Part shown: positions 41,666 through 41,791 of the stretch, piece after piece
Layout: the number at the start of each line of letters is the position of its first letter
How positions within the stretch are numbered: position 1 is the first letter of the stretch
DNA from: Deltaproteobacteria bacterium
GTDB taxonomy: Bacteria; Desulfobacterota; Syntrophobacteria; BM002
Direction: 5' to 3'
Length of the DNA stretch: 41,791 nucleotides
Assembly: GCA_020353155.1 (NCBI GenBank)
Contig: CP070689.1
Location: 1,239,843 to 1,281,633 of the forward strand
Position numbers and translations under genes: made by a program
The notes under the pieces: model-generated
Databases searched by the model: none
Told to the model about the DNA's origin: nothing
What the model saw: only the letters and a program-made list of their open reading frames with translations

Positions 41666-41791
41666 CTAAATTCTCAAGTTATTTGCATGGTACTCCTGTA
41701 AAGAAGTGACCTCCAATTCTCCTTCACATATTGCCGCAATCGCCTGGGCAAAAGCTTTTGCACCGGCAATGGTTGTTGCGTAGGGAAGATT
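41666..41791 (-). CDS. carB: Carbamoyl-phosphate synthase large subunit, C-terminal fragment
   Basis: My translation of the minus strand gives 41 residues to a TAG at 41666, beginning NLPYATTIAGAKAFAQAIAA and ending in LQEYH plus a few residues. This matches the end of the MGS-like allosteric domain of CarB, whose hallmark here is the P..TT.AGA block. The rest of the gene is beyond the window. CarB supplies carbamoyl phosphate for pyrimidine and arginine synthesis. The frame is open at the window edge. The assignment rests on a short stretch. Confidence 0.75.
   Translation of the reverse strand, partial: NLPYATTIAGAKAFAQAIAAICEGELEVTSLQEYHANNLRI

Overview
The window reads as chromosome of a Gram-negative anaerobe, most likely a Desulfobacterota (former Deltaproteobacteria) member. 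The envelope genes (LpxL-type acyltransferase, MlaC, OmpA-type, SPOR, DUF748/AsmA-like) show an outer membrane. An iron-sulfur flavoprotein, a flavodoxin, long-form HisG and several sigma54-type promoters fit that group. This placement is inference from gene content; there is no rRNA or marker-gene tree here. I see no prophage, insertion sequence, CRISPR array or complete integrative element.

Layout. 1-3.3 kb (minus): engB (cut by the window edge), an aspartate/alanine-type aminotransferase, hisG and hisI. 3.8-5.7 kb (plus): a DUF374 acyltransferase and an exported ankyrin protein. 6-10 kb (minus): a tightly overlapping hyuA-like / HDAC-like / rlmN operon. 10.4-11.3 kb: an MltB-type lytic transglycosylase. 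11.6-18.2 kb (plus): yjbQ and a YbaK-type editing protein, a structured non-coding stretch, dodecin, a stand-alone cyclic-nucleotide-binding domain, a VWA-TSP3-OmpA protein, a small Cys protein, a low-molecular-weight phosphatase, a thioesterase and an iron-sulfur flavoprotein. 18.4-21.6 kb: a large DUF748 protein and a small charged protein. 21.8-25.5 kb: small zinc-ribbon proteins, a HEAT-repeat lipoprotein, a TIR-domain protein convergent with it, and a flavodoxin. 25.9-31.4 kb: a small exported protein, a YihY-type membrane protein, a SPOR/beta-barrel protein, a DUF4382 plus FMN-binding pair, and mlaC. 31.4-41.8 kb (mostly minus): FHA-cNMP and winged-helix regulators, a YheT hydrolase, an EamA transporter, a CPBP protease, a Pit phosphate transporter with its DUF47 partner, an MBL-fold hydrolase, a TPR protein, an LpxL-type acyltransferase, tRNA-Val(CAC) and the 3' end of carB.

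The most striking structure is not a gene. At about a dozen places the intergenic DNA is built from degenerate 7-bp units that hold strict 7-bp register for 30 to 160 bp while the unit sequence drifts along the array. Several arrays come as inverted pairs that could fold into hairpins. Several also contain or abut the stop codon of the neighbouring gene (aminotransferase, hisI, mltB, a zinc-ribbon gene, yheT, carB). A second layer is a set of GG-N10-GC sigma54-type promoters ahead of the TIR gene, the SPOR/beta-barrel gene, the small Cys protein, the winged-helix protein and the Pit operon. A promoter followed by an attenuator-like set of mutually exclusive hairpins lies upstream of dodecin.
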